64,000 nt of DNA, from positions 62,001 through 126,000 of the forward strand of contig JAHQIW010006953.1 of NCBI GenBank assembly GCA_019055375.1, read 5' to 3'. Of this stretch, positions 22,480 through 32,449 are shown in pieces. Both the position numbers and the translations under genes were made by a program. The first letter of the stretch is position 1. Each line of letters begins with the position of its first letter. The notes under the pieces were generated by a model. It was not told the origin of the DNA. It saw nothing but the letters and a program-made list of their open reading frames with translations, and did no database searches. This DNA comes from Parelaphostrongylus tenuis. Lineage: Eukaryota > Nematoda > Chromadorea > Rhabditida > Metastrongylidae.

Positions 22480-22858
22480 GTCAGAATTCTTTTTATCTGA
22501 CCGCCACTTGCAGTGGTATGATCTTGTAATATACCCAATAATGTAGAGTGCTGTGCAAAGACATTTGCGTCAGCCGTGATTTGAACCCAGACGTCACTTT
22601 TTCGGGGAGTGTATGCTAACAGTTGCACCTCGTTTTGCACAGCACTCTTTATACGCTACAAGGCGTACCTGACAACAGCCAACCGCCGACGGTCTGGCGG
22701 GACAGCCGCTATCGGCATTGAACCCACTTGTGCTGACAGGAATTGGGTATTCATAATTAATCAGAATTCTCTTTATCTGACCCCCACTTGCGGTGGTATG
22801 ATCTTGTAATAATCTTCGAATCCCGGCTAACGCAAATGTTTTTGCACAGCACTTCACA
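22480..22858. repeat. Composite tRNA-like element, second copy
   Basis: Direct repeats at 22485-22533 and 22765-22810 (CAGAATTC ... GGTATGATCTTGTAAT) flank a minus-strand tRNA-like unit (22545-22650; ends AGAGTGCTGTGCAAA and TTTGCACAGCACTCT at the two sides) and the CCAACCGCC spacer. After the second direct repeat only the 3' end of the plus tRNA-like unit remains (CTTCGAATCCCGGCTAACGC). The layout equals 3768-4225. Confidence 0.6.
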
Positions 22859-24089
22859 TTAGTGAGAGAATCAGTCATGTGCTACCTTTCTCGAAAAATG
22901 CATCGGAATAGGGTGACAATGAAACAGTCGAATCACATTATTGCAACAGCAACGATGATAGAAGAATCGTCACCAACGATATTTCACTATTAAAGATAGC
23001 CACCACTATCAATGGGTTCACCTTCACTATTCTCCTTCAATAGAATCTTAGAGCTAAAGCAGTTACGAGATGTCATCTTTGGCGATGAATCTTCATAGAT
23101 AGATCCAGGTTCTTAGATTATCAATCACACACAATCATAATGTTTGAGGAGAAATCGCTTGATGAACAGGACTACCGACCGACTGCAACATTTTTCATCG
23201 AAATGTGCAGGTGTTAAACGCACTTCTTCACTTTATAATGAGCTGTCGTACTCTAACACTGAGTAGCGTTTATATCCCAAATTGATCAAATGCTGTCAGT
23301 TCTTTAGACTCGGTTCTGGCATGAAAATCTCGGATATCCTTACTATTGGGAGGTGATTATTGAACCCCTGACGACGATACGGCGTCTTTCAAGCGTTACC
23401 ACGCCGTCTCCGCGACGAGCCAGCGGCAACCATTTTCTATCATCATGCACTGCAATAATGCAACTGTTGCATAATATTTGTTTCTTTCTTCTTAATCTAT
23501 ATTTTCGTAGTCATTCATTTGATAGTTTGAGTATTGCGATTTTTACCCAGTTTCTTGTGAAAAGAACTTCATAGCACATTCTAGTGTTGAAAAAGAAGTA
23601 TCCTTTTGCAATCAAACTTTATTTTTTTTCAATTTCACAGCTGATATTTCGGCATTAATTGATGATATTTTCATTCCAAGAAAACTTTGTTTGTGCGGAA
23701 AGATTGAATTCTACTAAAGAACTTCTACTGACTAATCTTGACAGAAATACTCCAGCTGTACTGAAATTTTCACTCTTTATTTTTTTTTTACGATTTATGA
23801 AGATTTCAGTTACGTTCTGTGGTATGTGCTTGTCTTTACTTTTTGCCCAACACAGCAATTTCACTAAACTGTTGGTCATCGTTCGATAGCTTGAGAAATG
23901 GAGTTTTAGCAGTGAGCTTGGCTTGTAAAAAGACCTTAGTGTGCGTAATGACTTGAAAGAGGACTAAGTTTAGCATTTGATCTAGATATTCCGTTTTCAG
24001 CTCTACACTGGTTTCTTTTGGTGTTAAATTACTTGGAAATTCAGAGGGTCCGTCCCCGCTAGTTGCGCTGCTCAGCACATATTCCTTTC
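22859..24089. other. About 1.2 kb without a supported gene
   Basis: Short overlapping frames on both strands (23353-23574, 23655-23889) are AT-driven. No domain, splice pair or repeat arm was identified. Confidence 0.35.
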
Positions 24090-24845
24090 GTTCCTTTGTC
24101 TTGCGATGGTCATCCATGGTGTGGTTCGTGCATGGCGACTGGTGCGAGTGTCATACCGTGATATGTAAAATATCCGTAGCTACGAGTACAGCTTATTAAT
24201 TCTTGTAGCGAACACACCCGCCCGACGTGTAGGAGGTCGTCCTCGAGTAGGCGTAATTTGTCGTGAAATCCACTCTTCAGTTCGTTTCGTCCATCCGTCG
24301 TCTGATCTTCATAGTAAATGACCGGCCCACGTGTGCCTCACTATCGATGTGAGTCCTTCTGGATCACGACGATGAGATAAATTCTTGAGATCTGAGCTGC
24401 GCAAGCCGACTAGGTGTTGTCAAGTGCCAACCGATATTCAGAAGACATCGTTCAAGCGTACTATGAATCGCTCGCAGTGGTTTTGACGTGGTCGAAATAT
24501 GAGCCCACACGTCCCTGGTCGTAACAGAGCGCTGGGAGGACTTTTCAATCAAAAAGGTGAGCACAGAGTTCGAGGTCCTCTAAGTGGTCGATGGCTTCCT
24601 CGAAAGGGCCCGAATGGAGTCCACGCTGCTCTCCTTCTTCTGTCAAGTGTCACCTTCATGTTATTGTCCATGTTCATTGAACCCCCGAAGTACACACACA
24701 TACGAAGTGGTTTCTGCTATCAGAGAACCATCCATTTGGACTAGTTCATACTGCTTTTTTATAAACTGTGTTTTCGTTCTGTTTTTGCTTAGCCCCATCT
24801 CTTCGCCGCTTCGTTGAGTGCCTTGAACGTCATCTCTGCCTCATT
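24090..24845 (-). pseudogene. Remnant of the second RTE-like LINE family, 3' half
   Basis: The minus strand reads, in shifting frames, KALNEAAKRWG, LRGSMNMDNNM-like residues, LDRRRRAAWTPFGPF, SQRSVTTRDVWAH, RAIHSTLERCLLNI and an RTKRTEEW-like stretch. Stops occur throughout. It corresponds to the region 3' of the RT palm and matches the plus-strand remnant at 20085-20815 better than the RTE copies at 6790 and 12042. Confidence 0.65.
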
Positions 24846-26689
24846 GGTACTTTCTAAAAAAGATGAGTTTTTTTTTAATATTTGTTTTCAAAGTTCTTGC
24901 TACACAAACATTGAAAACTTGATTTCAGACAATTTATTCCGTTTATTTAGGATATATCACCTATTGGAGAAGCGTATTTTCGGCATACGGAATGACCACG
25001 TGTTCCAGAAACCTCTACTTCTTATTTGGAAGGGTATGCTTGGGTAAATGGCATGCATCTAGCCTTTACTGTGCAGTTCTATCGCCTATATTATGAGAAC
25101 GTAACACAAAAATACATTTCCTACAATGTGCAGCTCGAAAAGAAATTTGTATAGAGAGGACTTCGGTATGCAGTAGAAGTATGTCTTGAAAGAGTTTAAA
25201 TCCGTCACCTTGAAGATAAGATCTGCAGGAAAAGGTGCATATTACGATCCTGGCCCATAATTGCTTGTGCCAAAAAAATTGTTCAAAAATGAACAACTTT
25301 TTTATTGAACTACCACAATATCATCCGAGCAAGCCGCGCCCGCTGCCCCAATGCGCCGCCTGCCACGGGGGATTTCAGCGTCATTTTCAGGGGTCAACTT
25401 ATTTCCATGCTATCCGTGCGCAGATGTATGTACTTATTCCGTGTGCAGTGCATATCCAAGTGTACCATCGTCTATGTATGCGTGTGTACGTCTGTATGTA
25501 TGTACATATCTACGCAAACTTGCCTCTCGTTTTGCGCATTTTTGATTTCGGCCTAACATCATCCCCGGATCAACAGATAGGAAGCCCGGTCAAGGATCCA
25601 TCGCCGAAATCCATTCTTTGGCAACGACACCGTGAAGACCTGAAAGCGCCCTTGCAAGATTACGTTAGGAAACCAAGGAATAATATATGCACGCCACAAT
25701 ATACCATTTGGAATATGTACTGGGCTCCGAACAACTAGTAATGACGGATCATCTATGTATCTAAGTAAGTAAGTAGCAGTTAAATATGTATTGCAGTAAA
25801 AGCAGATATTACCTATATTAGATCAATTTTACAAATTTTGAAGAAAAAGAGTCCTCAGAAAAATTTATCTGAGTGACGGAGACGTTTTGTTATCGCCTCT
25901 CAACTTCCATCAACGAAATTGGTCGTATCTCAAGTAGAGAATTTGGCGAAAAATAAATCTGCTTACAAGAAAAGGTTTATTCAATTAATAAGTTCAAAAT
26001 TTTTTTACCAAGCTTCTGGAATACTGTAGAACAGGCTCACTATTTACTATTTTCTTCATTAGAAAAATTGTGAGAAAAATTGCCAAGCTTCTTTCAATGT
26101 CGATCATTTATCATCAACATTCCAACTCTGCTTTTTGTTGTCATAATTTTGATTCTGACTGTTTTTTGCTTGTATAATGAGGTCTTCTGCGAAAAAAACC
26201 CAAATGAAAAATGGGGTTTCTAGCATTCGACGAACGAGTTCTGAAGAGCGGCATAACTTCAAATGCATTTTCCTCAAAATAGCTTGCTAATATTCAAGTG
26301 CTCATCTTTTCTAAAGCCCCATATCACATATACGTTAAATACTCTTCACTTTTTCATTCATTTTATTCCTACGCAAATCTTGCGCGTAGATTCCATTTTT
26401 GCTCAAAGATTCTTGACAAATATTGTTGAATATGGCAAAGTTGATTGACCATAGAATTCTGAATCAATCGCGATAGGAAGCTTCCACATACTCATTACAA
26501 AGATTCAATGACCGTTGTTAATCGGGTAGACCTTGCCAGACGATCCTGAATCGACTTTCACAATGCCGTAAGGATGAGATCTCTAGTGGAGAAATAGTTG
26601 CTTCAACAGTGCTGCTATCCCACGTCATGTTATCGAACTTTCTTGTGTTCTCAAAAAAGACTCAAATCTGTCAGCATAAGTGGGTACAA
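24846..26689. other. About 1.8 kb without a confident gene
   Basis: A 167-codon plus-strand frame at 25235-25738 is the longest unexplained open frame in this stretch. It crosses a TGTATGTA-type simple repeat (about 25470-25505), has no recognisable domain, and its start region overlaps other open frames. It may be repeat-derived. Nothing else is supported. Confidence 0.3.
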
Positions 26690-26880
26690 AGTTCATAGCG
26701 ACTACACATGCCATACCGATGACGGTTTGCCTGTTGACACATAAAGCGTTATAGCGTAAAAGAGTGGTGTCAAAACAGGCGTCGGTAGTGCAACTGTTTA
26801 GCACGCGTCCAGGATGGAGTGAAATGTGGGTTCGAATCCCAGCTGATGCAAATGTTTCTGCACAATACTCTTTATCATTG
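26690..26880 (+). repeat. tRNA-like SINE with 5' spacer segment
   Basis: The core unit is 26761-26873: AGAGTGGTGTCAAAAC, then GGCGTCGGTAGTGCAACTG (A-box region), GGTTCGAATCCC (B box), CTGATGC, then TTTCTGCACAATACTCTTT, complementary to the left flank. Upstream, 26690-26760 is the reverse complement of the spacer used in the composite elements at 3768 and 22480. The insertion truncates the open frame that continues from 27007. Confidence 0.6.
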
Positions 26881-27007
26881 AGTATTAGCCGACGTTCGGT
26901 AATTTCACCATCTTCAAAGCCCATAGCTCTCTTCCAATGGTAATTCACTGAATCTGGAACATAATAGTATTCCTTCGAATCGCCCATCTTCGATGCAATA
27001 TGGATAA
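26880..27007 (-). CDS. Candidate exon downstream of the BEL-interrupted exon
   Basis: On the minus strand an acceptor CTTGTGCACACAG ends at 27008, 43 nt from a GTGATT donor at 27050. Joining to the previous exon in phase gives a frame of about 30 codons ending at a TGA near 26910. Without splicing, another frame (KMGDSKEYYYVPDSVNYHW) stays open to the SINE at 26873. Which frame is coding cannot be settled by eye. No family is recognised. Confidence 0.3.
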
Positions 27008-27050
27008 CTGTGTGCACAAGTGGAGGTGTGCGAAGTGATCCAGCAATCAC

Positions 27051-27135
27051 GTGGTTGGTGGAAAGTCGGTTGTCGAAATTGCTTCAGATATCTTTGCTAG
27101 AAACATTGGCGAGGACGCTTGTTTGCAATAATGAT
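27051..27135 (-). CDS. Host exon, 3' part, interrupted by BEL element
   Basis: Read on the minus strand and joined to 33430-33397 after removing the element and one copy of its 5-bp target duplication, the frame is open across the junction (STFELIDEVHIHHYCKQA before and across the site). It runs to a candidate donor at 27050. This continuity over 119 nt is the main support for a real exon. No homologous family is recognised. Confidence 0.35.
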
Positions 27136-27140
27136 GAATG
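27136..27140 (+). repeat. Target-site duplication GAATG (left)
   Basis: GAATG here and at 33397-33401 directly flank the LTR outer ends; 5 bp is the usual BEL/Pao duplication length. Confidence 0.65.
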
Positions 27141-28092
27141 TGGGGTGAAGGTTCAGTGGTTTTGCTGTTGTGATCCGCTGCCGATTTGTGTCTCGCAACG
27201 GACAAGAGAGAAGAGTTTAAATCCTTTATATGGATTTATACCAAAACAACCTATAATATACATGCATTACTAAAATGATAATATATAATAATATATATAT
27301 ATATGACCACGACATATTGTTATGCGAACATATGCGTAAGTCAATATGGGTGACCGACTGATGAGGAGTATCGAGGACAGTGTTATGTCAAGTGGTGTTA
27401 TTGCAGCTGACGGTGATGATGTTATCGTAAGTGATGATGTTATCAAGTGATCATGTTATTGCATATGACATTGTTATTGCTTTTTGACATTGTTATGACA
27501 AGTGACAATGTTATTGTAATTGACGATGTTTCGTAATTGTCGAAGCATGACTAAGCGGCGGAGCCCATTTGGGAATACTATGTTCGCCCCCAAGTAGAAC
27601 ACCGACGGCGGGATCCAGTGGGTGAGTATATAGTGTTAGCAGTGGGGTCGCTAGTGATTAGATATGGGCAGAATCCCTAATCCGCGGTGATGGGCCGAGC
27701 ATAGCCAAAGTGAGTTTGCTCCGCCACGGAAGTACTATGTTCCGCTCACAAATCTATAGAATTCATCTGAGTTGTATGAATGCAACCTTATGAAAGTAAT
27801 TAGTTACAAGACAACGAGGTTGTTTAGAGAGAGCAATAATGGATCGACAATGTACTGAGGTGAGGTGGTCCGGGTGATGTCAGACGACCGTTCGGATGAT
27901 GACCCGCGATCGAACTGACTGTTGAGGTTGGTGGCAGCTGGGTGCCGCCCTTGTCACTTGGACCATTTCTGTCTAAGGTCCTCGAACCTCTGCGATACCA
28001 CTTGCTCTCTAAGTTCGTAGACCATTTGCGCTGCCTAAATTATCATGTAATTCCCGAAAAGATAGCAAAACTCCGTTGGGAGGTTTGCTATA
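27141..28092 (-). repeat. BEL 3' LTR
   Basis: Nearly identical to 32450-33396. The outer end begins TGGGGTGAAGG (27141) and the inner end is TTTGCTATA (28092). The exact 5-nt outer edge differs from the internal LTR edge, so the boundary could be 27141 or 27146. It contains an AT microsatellite (about 27282-27304) and a run of degenerate about 20-bp repeats with GTGAYRATGTTAT motifs (27390-27535). Confidence 0.88.
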
Positions 28093-28503
28093 TTCCGGCC
28101 TCGCGAAAGGATCGTCTCTTATGCTCAATGTCCGTGGGTCTATGAGCTTGAACATCATGCCGTCTTTCATGTTCGAAGACGAGATGGCTGAATGAGAAGA
28201 CGAGTTTTCCTGTAAGAGGATAGAGACCTGGAATTGACATTTAGGTGAGGCGTGTAACTAACGATCTACAGGGAGTTGTGAGAAAAGATGAAAAAAAACG
28301 AAAAATAATATCATTTGAAATGGTAAATTGTCTGGGAGCTAATTGTATTAGGTCCCAAGTGAGCCGGTCCTATTTACGCCACGACCGTTCGGGAGATTAA
28401 CTACGAATAGCCAAGTTGAGGTTGTTTTATTAATTATTTATTTTTGGTTTAATTAAGAAAATGCAGTTAGACTTCGTAGTTGATAGGTTTCCTCGGACGG
28501 AAG
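28093..28503 (-). other. BEL non-coding tail where integrase would be expected
   Basis: 411 bp between the RNase H frame and the 3' LTR. Stops occur in all frames, and there is no HHCC or DDE-type motif. A PPT-like GAGGCCGGAA (minus strand) lies immediately before the LTR. This gap is the remnant or scar of the missing integrase region. Confidence 0.6.
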
Positions 28504-30477
28504 TTATAGTTTCTGAATTGTGCTTCGGTCTCTTTTGACTTTTGCGTGGTTACTATGAACATGAGGTGCTGGAATCTCAATTGAAGAGGGTGCATCATAT
28601 TTAAATGTGTTGGAAACAGCTTTCCAATTTTCTGGAAGTTCGCTTAGAAAGGAGGGTCCTTTCCACCAAGAATGCTGATTGAGTTCGGATCGATTAAGGC
28701 CGCGTGTGGCACAGTCTGCTGCGTTGTCATTTGTTGTCACGTGGTCGAAGACGATCCGTGGTGTCATTCTGTGTATGTGTTCGACGATTTTTTCTATTTC
28801 CGTAAGTCGGTTGATTATCAGACGTCCAACACTTGTTTGTGGCTTACGTCTAATCCAGCTAAGTGCTATTTCCGAATCGGAGAGAATAAAAATTTCGTGA
28901 ACTCTCAGTGTCTTTTGAAGCTGTGTTAACACTGCGTTTATTAGTCTAAGTGCTAGAGTAAGGGCACTTAGTTCCATTTTCGGTATGGTCATGGGAGATT
29001 TTAGTGAAGGCAACTTGCTTTTTGCCATAAGAAGATTGACAGACTGTTCTGAACGTATATATATACATGTTGCCATTGCTTCAGAGCTAGCATCTGCAAA
29101 GGTTACTAGGCTATAGTTGTGAGTCTTCATACCTATGTAGCGTGGTAGGGCAATAGAGAATCCTTCTATTGCCGCCCAAATACCAGCCCATTTTAGTGTA
29201 TCGTCGTCTGATAGCACTTGGTCCCATTTGTATTCCTGTGACCATAAGAAGCGTAAGAAGACTTTTAATTTATGAAGGAGGGGCACAAGGAATCCGAATG
29301 GATCGAATATAGAGGCGAGTGTACTGGTGACTACTCTCTTAGTAATTTTTTGGTGAATTTTCGTACCGCATGATAGCTGTATTTGATCAAAATGGATGTT
29401 CCAGGGGATCCCGAGTACTTTGGGCAGTTTCTCGCTTGATCTATCGGGCGCTGCTATTTGAGACATCAAGATTGCATCATTTGAATTGAACTCGCGAAGG
29501 TTCATGCTTAGCTCATTAAATATTTGCTTCAAACGTAAATAATTGCGAAATGATTCTTCGAGATTGTCAGCAGTTAAAATGACGTTATCAACGTATAAGT
29601 TATTCTTTATTTCCTCTACTAATGGGGAGTTTTCTTTGTACGTGGCAAGATGGTAATGAATTGTTGCGGCTAATAGAAAGGGTGATGAAATCAAACCAAA
29701 GGTTACTCTAGTAAAGCGAAGAATCTTAACGTTACTTGGGATGGGTGGTAACCTATGATTTCGAAGCCATAAACAACGTGTAGAATCACGGTCATCTTCA
29801 TGGAGACGAATCTGCAAAAATGCTTTCTCAACATCCGCAGTGAGGGCTACTCTTCCAAATCTGAAACGAAGGAGGAGTCCGAATAGCTCCGGGAGAATAA
29901 CGGGTCCACGATGCAATGCGTCGTTTAATGATGGTTGACCCTTGTAATGGGCAGATGCATCGTAAACTATTCTGAGCTTGGTGGTTGGCTTGTTAGGTGT
30001 TTGAACTGCTTGATGTGGTATGTAATGGACACGAGAATTGGGTGGAGTGTGTTTATCATAGACCTCTTCTAAGATATTTGATCTGATTTGTTCATTAAAT
30101 ATATCATTATAGCTGTCTAGCTGACTTTCGTTGTTTCTTAAGGATTTCCAAACGCTCGCTAGTCTATTGAATGCAATAATTTTGTTATCTGGTAATGAGG
30201 TACATGATTCTTTCCAAGGTAGTCGAACATAATATCCATCACTTCTTTTCTGGATAGTTTTATTGAAGTTATTCCAAATTTCTTGTTCGATTTGTTTCTT
30301 TTCTTCGTTTTCAGAATTTCCGAATTCTTGTGTTCCGGCATATTCTAAGGTGCAAAATCTTTCCCATTTGATTTTTTCTCTATCATTTTCTATGAAGGCC
30401 GTATTTACTTGAGCTTGTAGAGTCCAACTTTGCTCCCATAGTGCAATGTCGTCATACGTGTCATTATTGTCTGACAT
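28504..30477 (-). CDS. BEL/Pao reverse transcriptase-RNase H
   Basis: An intact 657-residue frame. RT motifs: LRIVYDASA (about 168-176), ALTADVEKAFLQIRL with the first catalytic Asp near 215, FTRVTFGLISSPF (about 255-267), and NLYVDNVIL, the YVDN active site (about 295-298). RNase H: FADAS (Asp about 462), MELSAL (Glu 502), LSDSEIAL (Asp 534) and NDNAADCATRG (Asp 588). All acidic residues are present. It starts at the ATG directly after the gag-protease TAA and in the same frame, so expression may need readthrough or reinitiation. The polypeptide ends about 70 residues after RNase H, where relatives continue into integrase. Confidence 0.92.
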   Translation of the reverse strand: MSDNNDTYDDIALWEQSWTLQAQVNTAFIENDREKIKWERFCTLEYAGTQEFGNSENEEKKQIEQEIWNNFNKTIQKRSDGYYVRLPWKESCTSLPDNKIIAFNRLASVWKSLRNNESQLDSYNDIFNEQIRSNILEEVYDKHTPPNSRVHYIPHQAVQTPNKPTTKLRIVYDASAHYKGQPSLNDALHRGPVILPELFGLLLRFRFGRVALTADVEKAFLQIRLHEDDRDSTRCLWLRNHRLPPIPSNVKILRFTRVTFGLISSPFLLAATIHYHLATYKENSPLVEEIKNNLYVDNVILTADNLEESFRNYLRLKQIFNELSMNLREFNSNDAILMSQIAAPDRSSEKLPKVLGIPWNIHFDQIQLSCGTKIHQKITKRVVTSTLASIFDPFGFLVPLLHKLKVFLRFLWSQEYKWDQVLSDDDTLKWAGIWAAIEGFSIALPRYIGMKTHNYSLVTFADASSEAMATCIYIRSEQSVNLLMAKSKLPSLKSPMTIPKMELSALTLALRLINAVLTQLQKTLRVHEIFILSDSEIALSWIRRKPQTSVGRLIINRLTEIEKIVEHIHRMTPRIVFDHVTTNDNAADCATRGLNRSELNQHSWWKGPSFLSELPENWKAVSNTFKYDAPSSIEIPAPHVHSNHAKVKRDRSTIQKL

Positions 30478-32322
30478 TTATTGTTCTATTTCTGACTGCT
30501 GCAGTCCTAGTAGTAGGTTGCGGTCTTTATGGAATGACTGCGACGTCTCCTGGGGTTTACCGGTCGGTAAGTATCCAAGAGTTGTTGGAAGTAAATAAAG
30601 ACCTGATGGCAATTGGATAAGAGGGTTATCTGTTTTCATTAAAGTCCAGAGTTGATCACATCCGAGAAGGATGGAAGGTTGAATGGGTTGTTGATCTTGA
30701 TTGATTTCAATTTGGATGTTATTTTCGCTTATGAACTCTAAATCTTCAAGAGTCATATTTGGCAATTGGATTGGCTTTGGAATATTGCTGTGGGTGTACA
30801 AATTTAGGGAAATTCTATTACCATTCTTGTCCCACGCGTCTATAGAGATCGTTTTTGACCAATGTTCTTGTACCGTCTGGGCGCCGAACGTGTTTAGGCG
30901 TAACTTAACTTGTCCATTTACTTGTGGATCTAATTCTTGCGCAAGTTTCTGGTCGATGAAAGAAAGTTCGGCGCCGGAATCGAATAAGACATGTATCTTT
31001 TGTAAGCGCTTTGACTGTGGATTTAGTACGGTGAGTTGTCCTGTGGGCAGGAATGCTGGACGCCCCATGGTCTTTGGTGGTGTGATGTCTTCATTTAGCG
31101 TTCGATAACCGATTACGTTTACGTTGGTCGAGTTAGTGGAGCCTTTTTGTTGATGTCCGCCATCCTTTTTGGGCTTTATGCTAGTTTTGGGGTTTTGATT
31201 AGGAGCGGTAGAAAGGCAGCACGAGGTGTGATGGGGTTTCTGGCAGTTGCGACAGAATGTCCCTCTGCACTGCGCTGTGGTATGTGTTGCAGATGCGCAT
31301 ATGTGACATCGCTTGCTATCTTTAAGGTACTGATATCTATCCTGCGGCGTTTTGTAACGATCGCATTGGAAAGGATAATGGTTGCCTCTACAATACATGC
31401 AACTGTACCTGGGAAACTGTGGTCTCCCCTGCTGGCTGGTGCTTTGTCTATGTACTTTCCTTTGCGTTTCGGGTGGAAATTTGGTCAAAACTTTGGTATA
31501 CATATATTGACTGCTGGTATGCTCACCCTTTTGAGCTAACTGGGACAGTATGGCCTGTACGTTTTCGAATAATATTCTTTGGTCATTTATAGCGTTTGAA
31601 CGAAGCGAAATTCTTTCTAACTTTTGAAGCAGTTGGGCAATAAGCGCTTCTGGGTTTGCGTATTTGGAGGTGAGAGCATGGATGGCCTTTTGATAGTTAT
31701 CACTGGTGATTTGGAACTTTTTGATGGCCAGAAGGGGTTCCCCCTTCAAAGAGTTAATCAAATAGTTGAACTTTTGAAGGTCTGAGACATTTTGTGAATG
31801 TACGTTTGAATCGTAGAGTTCCCAAAAATTGTCCCATTCCCATATGTCACCATTAAACGTGGGGATAGGTATCGTTGGAAGTTCCATTTTTCGAACAGTG
31901 GGTGTTTCCGAAGTTTCCTCTTTCTTAGTTGGCAATTGGGAGGTCTGCGAATGCTCTGCTCGCTGTCGTAGAGTGTCAATTTGCGTTAGCAGAATGGTCG
32001 TATACTCAAAAGAGTCATCTAACAACTTTTGAGAATAGGTCAAGGTGTCGCTATAATTCTGTTCAACATTATCTGAGTCAGGATATATTTCTCCTAGTTT
32101 CTCAAGAAAAATGTCGAGGCCTTTTTGGACGTTATCCCTCATTTTCTCAACTATAGATATTCCAGTTTCACATTGGACTCTTGCGGCAGTGAGGTCTTCC
32201 AATGTTGTGGAATTCTGTATCTGTATCTGGTCTTGCTTAAGTTTTACCAGTGCTTTTTCGAGTTGTTCAGAGGCTTTTAAGAGTACCGCATTTTTGTGAG
32301 AAAGAACAAGACTATGTGCCAT
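30478..32322 (-). CDS. BEL/Pao Gag-protease polyprotein
   Basis: About 614 residues from the first ATG (32322). The open frame extends non-AUG up to the primer site at 32442, but that part lies in the leader. The N-terminus is helical and Gln/Glu/Lys-rich, as in BEL Gag. Three zinc knuckles lie at about residues 306-368: CMYCRGNHYPFQC, CHICASATHTTAQC, CRNCQKPHHTSCC. The aspartic protease motif HVLFDSGAELSFID is near residue 448, with a second-lobe ILLGCD downstream. It packages RNA and cleaves the polyprotein. The frame ends TAA at 30478-30480, abutting the ATG of the RT frame. Confidence 0.92.
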   Translation of the reverse strand: MAHSLVLSHKNAVLLKASEQLEKALVKLKQDQIQIQNSTTLEDLTAARVQCETGISIVEKMRDNVQKGLDIFLEKLGEIYPDSDNVEQNYSDTLTYSQKLLDDSFEYTTILLTQIDTLRQRAEHSQTSQLPTKKEETSETPTVRKMELPTIPIPTFNGDIWEWDNFWELYDSNVHSQNVSDLQKFNYLINSLKGEPLLAIKKFQITSDNYQKAIHALTSKYANPEALIAQLLQKLERISLRSNAINDQRILFENVQAILSQLAQKGEHTSSQYMYTKVLTKFPPETQRKVHRQSTSQQGRPQFPRYSCMYCRGNHYPFQCDRYKTPQDRYQYLKDSKRCHICASATHTTAQCRGTFCRNCQKPHHTSCCLSTAPNQNPKTSIKPKKDGGHQQKGSTNSTNVNVIGYRTLNEDITPPKTMGRPAFLPTGQLTVLNPQSKRLQKIHVLFDSGAELSFIDQKLAQELDPQVNGQVKLRLNTFGAQTVQEHWSKTISIDAWDKNGNRISLNLYTHSNIPKPIQLPNMTLEDLEFISENNIQIEINQDQQPIQPSILLGCDQLWTLMKTDNPLIQLPSGLYLLPTTLGYLPTGKPQETSQSFHKDRNLLLGLQQSEIEQ

Positions 32323-32435
32323 AGCTGCTCTAATATGTTTGATTTGAATGCTTGATATGGAAAATTGGAACAGGTAACTTGGTACCTGGTTCCTTTGACT
32401 GCAAGTTTCGTTGGCGACTCGTATTCGAACAAAGT

Positions 32436-32449
32436 CGGCCAATGCACCA
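32436..32449 (-). promoter_or_regulatory. BEL primer-binding site, tRNA-Gly type
   Basis: On the minus strand TGGTGCATTGGCCG follows the 5' LTR by about 4 nt. It is complementary to a tRNA-Gly 3' end (CGGCCAATGCA plus CCA), as known for glycine tRNAs with GCATTGG acceptors. Identification rests on 14 matching bases. Confidence 0.7.

Noticed and set aside
25235..25738. 167-codon plus-strand frame
   Set aside because: Crosses a simple repeat, overlaps equally open frames, and has no domain, splice or poly(A) evidence. Described only as an unexplained open frame.
26625..26873. Continuation of the host exon through the SINE
   Set aside because: The frame stays open by chance through the tRNA-like repeat; residues from 26873 down are SINE-derived.
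28093..28503. Hidden integrase or envelope between RNase H and the 3' LTR
   Set aside because: All six frames were scanned by eye. There is no HHCC or DDE motif, stops are frequent, and 411 bp is too short for an integrase.
32323..32442. N-terminal extension of the BEL Gag frame
   Set aside because: It lies between the primer-binding site and the first ATG, starts with a non-AUG codon and is probably untranslated leader.
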